Shown here piece by piece: positions 30,800 to 32,272 of a stretch of 32,272 nt of DNA. Each line of letters starts with the position of its first letter. Position 1 is the stretch's first letter. Below the pieces are notes generated by a model. It had not been told where the DNA came from. It was given only the letters and a program-made list of their open reading frames with translations, and searched no databases. The DNA lies in NCBI GenBank assembly GCA_905236875.1, contig CAJOQT010000071.1, positions 1-32,272 of the forward strand. Reading direction: 5' to 3'. Both the position numbers and the translations under genes were made by a program. This DNA is from an uncultured Prevotella sp. Lineage in GTDB: Bacteria > Bacteroidota > Bacteroidia > Bacteroidales > Bacteroidaceae.

Positions 30800-30831
30800 C
30801 TTTCCCGCATATTTTAATCCTTCACGTCAAA

Positions 30832-30865
30832 AGTCGTCGAAAAAACTACAGGAAGTCGTCGAAAA
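30832..30865 (+). promoter_or_regulatory. Two direct repeats AGTCGTCGAAAA, 22-base period
   Basis: Identical 12-base repeats at 30832-30843 and 30854-30865 lie on the same face of the helix, ending 4 bases before the -33 TTG of the receptor promoter. This layout is that of an activator that binds as a tandem dimer, such as LytTR-type response regulators. The sequence itself is not a clear LytTR match. Confidence 0.6.
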
Positions 30866-30869
30866 TCTC

Positions 30870-30900
30870 TTGGAACGTGTATCGATTCGTCATACCTTTG
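30870..30900 (+). promoter_or_regulatory. Promoter of the second receptor gene
   Basis: TTG (30870-30872), 20 bases, TACCTTTG (30893-30900). The gene starts at 30932, so the leader is about 25 bases, A-rich, as is usual in this phylum. Confidence 0.8.
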
Positions 30901-30931
30901 CATCAAAATAATAAACAAAAACAACAAAGGT

Positions 30932-32272
30932 ATGAAAACAATGAAGACTATTTTGGCAGTTCTCGCCATCATGATGGCACTGCCGATGACCGCACAAACC
31001 TCTATCGTCAAGGGTGTTCTGCTTGACTCCATCAGTAACGAAGGCGTGCCTTACGCCACCGTTCGCGTATATAAGAAAGGTCAGATGACCAAGCCCGTGG
31101 CCATGTCGCTGACCGATCTCGACGGAAACTTCAGCCAGGAAGTGAAGGGCTCGGGCCAGTTCGTCATCTCGTTCAACAGCGTCGGACTGCGTACCGTCGA
31201 GCGTAACTTCTCGGCAACAGGCGGCACCATCAACCTAGGACGTGTCATGACCAGCGAAGAGAGCTCGTCAATTGGCGCTGTAGAGGTGGTAGCCCAGAAG
31301 CCGCTGGTGAAGATGGAGACCGACCGCATGACCTATAACGTGGCTGAAGACGAGGACTCCAAGACCTTCACCGTGCTCGACATGCTTCGTAAGGTACCGA
31401 TGGTAACCGTCGATGGACAGGATAACATCTCTGTCAACGGACAGTCCAGCTTCAAGGTATATGTCGATGGAAAGCCCAATGCCATGTTCTCCAGCAATGC
31501 CAGCATGATCTTCAAGAACATGCCCGCCACTGCCGTCAAGAACATCGAGGTCATCACAAACCCGGGTGCAGCCTACGATGCAGAGGGCACAGGCGGCGTG
31601 CTGAACATCGTCATGAACAAGACACCGGAGGCACAGTCCAGCCTCAACGGCTACAATGCCACCATTCGTGCCAACGGCGGAACGAAGGGGTGGGGTGCAG
31701 GAGCCTTCGTCAGCGGACAGCAGGGAAAGTTCTCCTATAGCGCCAATGCCATGTACAACTACCAGAAGCCAGGTGCAACAGACGTTACGATGGAGCAGAT
31801 GCAGCTCGGAGCCAGCGAGGCATCCATCGTATCCAACAGCTCCACCGACATCAAGCTGCCCTTCTTGATGGGTTCGTTCAACATGGGCTATGACCTGGAT
31901 TCACTCAGTTCGATGAATGTGATGCTCTCGCTGACCAGCTTCAACCTGAATAATCCCGGCACCACGACCACGACGATGGGAGGCGGACAGTATGGTTCCG
32001 GATTCGGATATGTGCAGGACCTGACCATGAAGAACAGGCGCACGTCATTTACCGGAAGCATTGACTATCAGCACTTCTTCAATGCACAGCGCACCAGTTC
32101 GATGGCCGTCACCTACCAGCTGAGCACCGCTCCGTCACGCTCAGAGCAGTGGAGCACCTTCTCGGTCCTCTCCACTGGGACCGACGGTTCTCCCATCGAC
32201 CTCACCAACCGATACTCCGACAATGACGAGCATACCACAGAACATGTGCTGCAGACCGACTTTACCACACCG
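30932..32272 (+). CDS. TonB-dependent receptor-like outer membrane protein, 3' end beyond window
   Basis: The reading frame is open from ATG 30932 to the window end (447 codons, no stop). It begins with a signal peptide (MKTMKTILAVLAIMMALPMTAQ). Next is a carboxypeptidase-regulatory-like domain (about 24-115, with VPYATVRVYKKG and SLTDLDGNF), a plug-like domain (about 125-225, with LRKVPMVTVDGQDNISVNG, FKVYVDGKP and IEVITNPGAAYDAEGTGGVLNI), and the start of the beta-barrel. It is homologous to the receptor at 519-3017 and, like it, has no SusD partner visible. The ligand is unknown. Paired direct repeats just upstream of its promoter suggest regulated expression. Confidence 0.9.
   Translation, partial: MKTMKTILAVLAIMMALPMTAQTSIVKGVLLDSISNEGVPYATVRVYKKGQMTKPVAMSLTDLDGNFSQEVKGSGQFVISFNSVGLRTVERNFSATGGTINLGRVMTSEESSSIGAVEVVAQKPLVKMETDRMTYNVAEDEDSKTFTVLDMLRKVPMVTVDGQDNISVNGQSSFKVYVDGKPNAMFSSNASMIFKNMPATAVKNIEVITNPGAAYDAEGTGGVLNIVMNKTPEAQSSLNGYNATIRANGGTKGWGAGAFVSGQQGKFSYSANAMYNYQKPGATDVTMEQMQLGASEASIVSNSSTDIKLPFLMGSFNMGYDLDSLSSMNVMLSLTSFNLNNPGTTTTTMGGGQYGSGFGYVQDLTMKNRRTSFTGSIDYQHFFNAQRTSSMAVTYQLSTAPSRSEQWSTFSVLSTGTDGSPIDLTNRYSDNDEHTTEHVLQTDFTTP

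Overview
The window looks like a chromosome segment of a Bacteroidales bacterium, most likely Prevotella or a close relative. Four things suggest this. Several genes are preceded by the Bacteroidetes-type promoter (TTTG, 19-20 bases, TAnnTTTG). Shine-Dalgarno sites are weak or absent. Two outer-membrane receptors begin with a carboxypeptidase-regulatory-like domain. The secreted enzymes carry C-terminal tails resembling type IX secretion (T9SS) sorting domains. The species assignment is inference; no rRNA gene is present.

Layout. 1-520: a tRNA-Arg(CCU) with its own promoter and terminator. 519-3017: a TonB-dependent receptor-like beta-barrel protein. 3033-5060 (minus): a housekeeping operon prmC-recX-comF. 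5235-9711: a secreted prolyl oligopeptidase and a GH3 lipoprotein glycosidase in one operon. 9840-14515: a GNAT-like protein, a CapA-like metallophosphatase, arginyl-tRNA synthetase and an RNase HI-type protein. 14586-16289: a membrane histidine kinase with a solute-binding-protein sensor. 16308-29316 (minus): six consecutive secreted pectin-active proteins in the order PL9 (multi-domain), PL1, PL1, PL9, CE8 pectin methylesterase, PL9, probably one transcript from a promoter near 29375. 29462-30742 (minus): a GT4-type glycosyltransferase. 30932-end: a second receptor of the first type, cut by the window edge.

How the genes could work together. The CE8 enzyme would remove methyl esters from pectin, and the three PL9 and two PL1 lyases would cut the resulting polygalacturonate by Ca-dependent beta-elimination outside the cell or on its surface. 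The locus has no SusC/SusD pair, GH28, GH105 or uptake system, so it looks like a dedicated secreted depolymerisation cassette rather than a canonical polysaccharide utilisation locus.

The most unusual signal is a set of short repeat elements. Heptamer tandem repeats (TCYGTTG, TCAAACC, TTCATAA, TACACTC), often joined to CTCCCC/GGGGAG palindromes, sit between genes and also inside genes without breaking them. prmC, argS, the glycosyltransferase (two places), the capA-like gene and a pectate lyase each carry extra in-frame peptide encoded by such an element. This resembles in principle the protein-coding palindromic elements of Rickettsia, and is the best candidate here for something little described.
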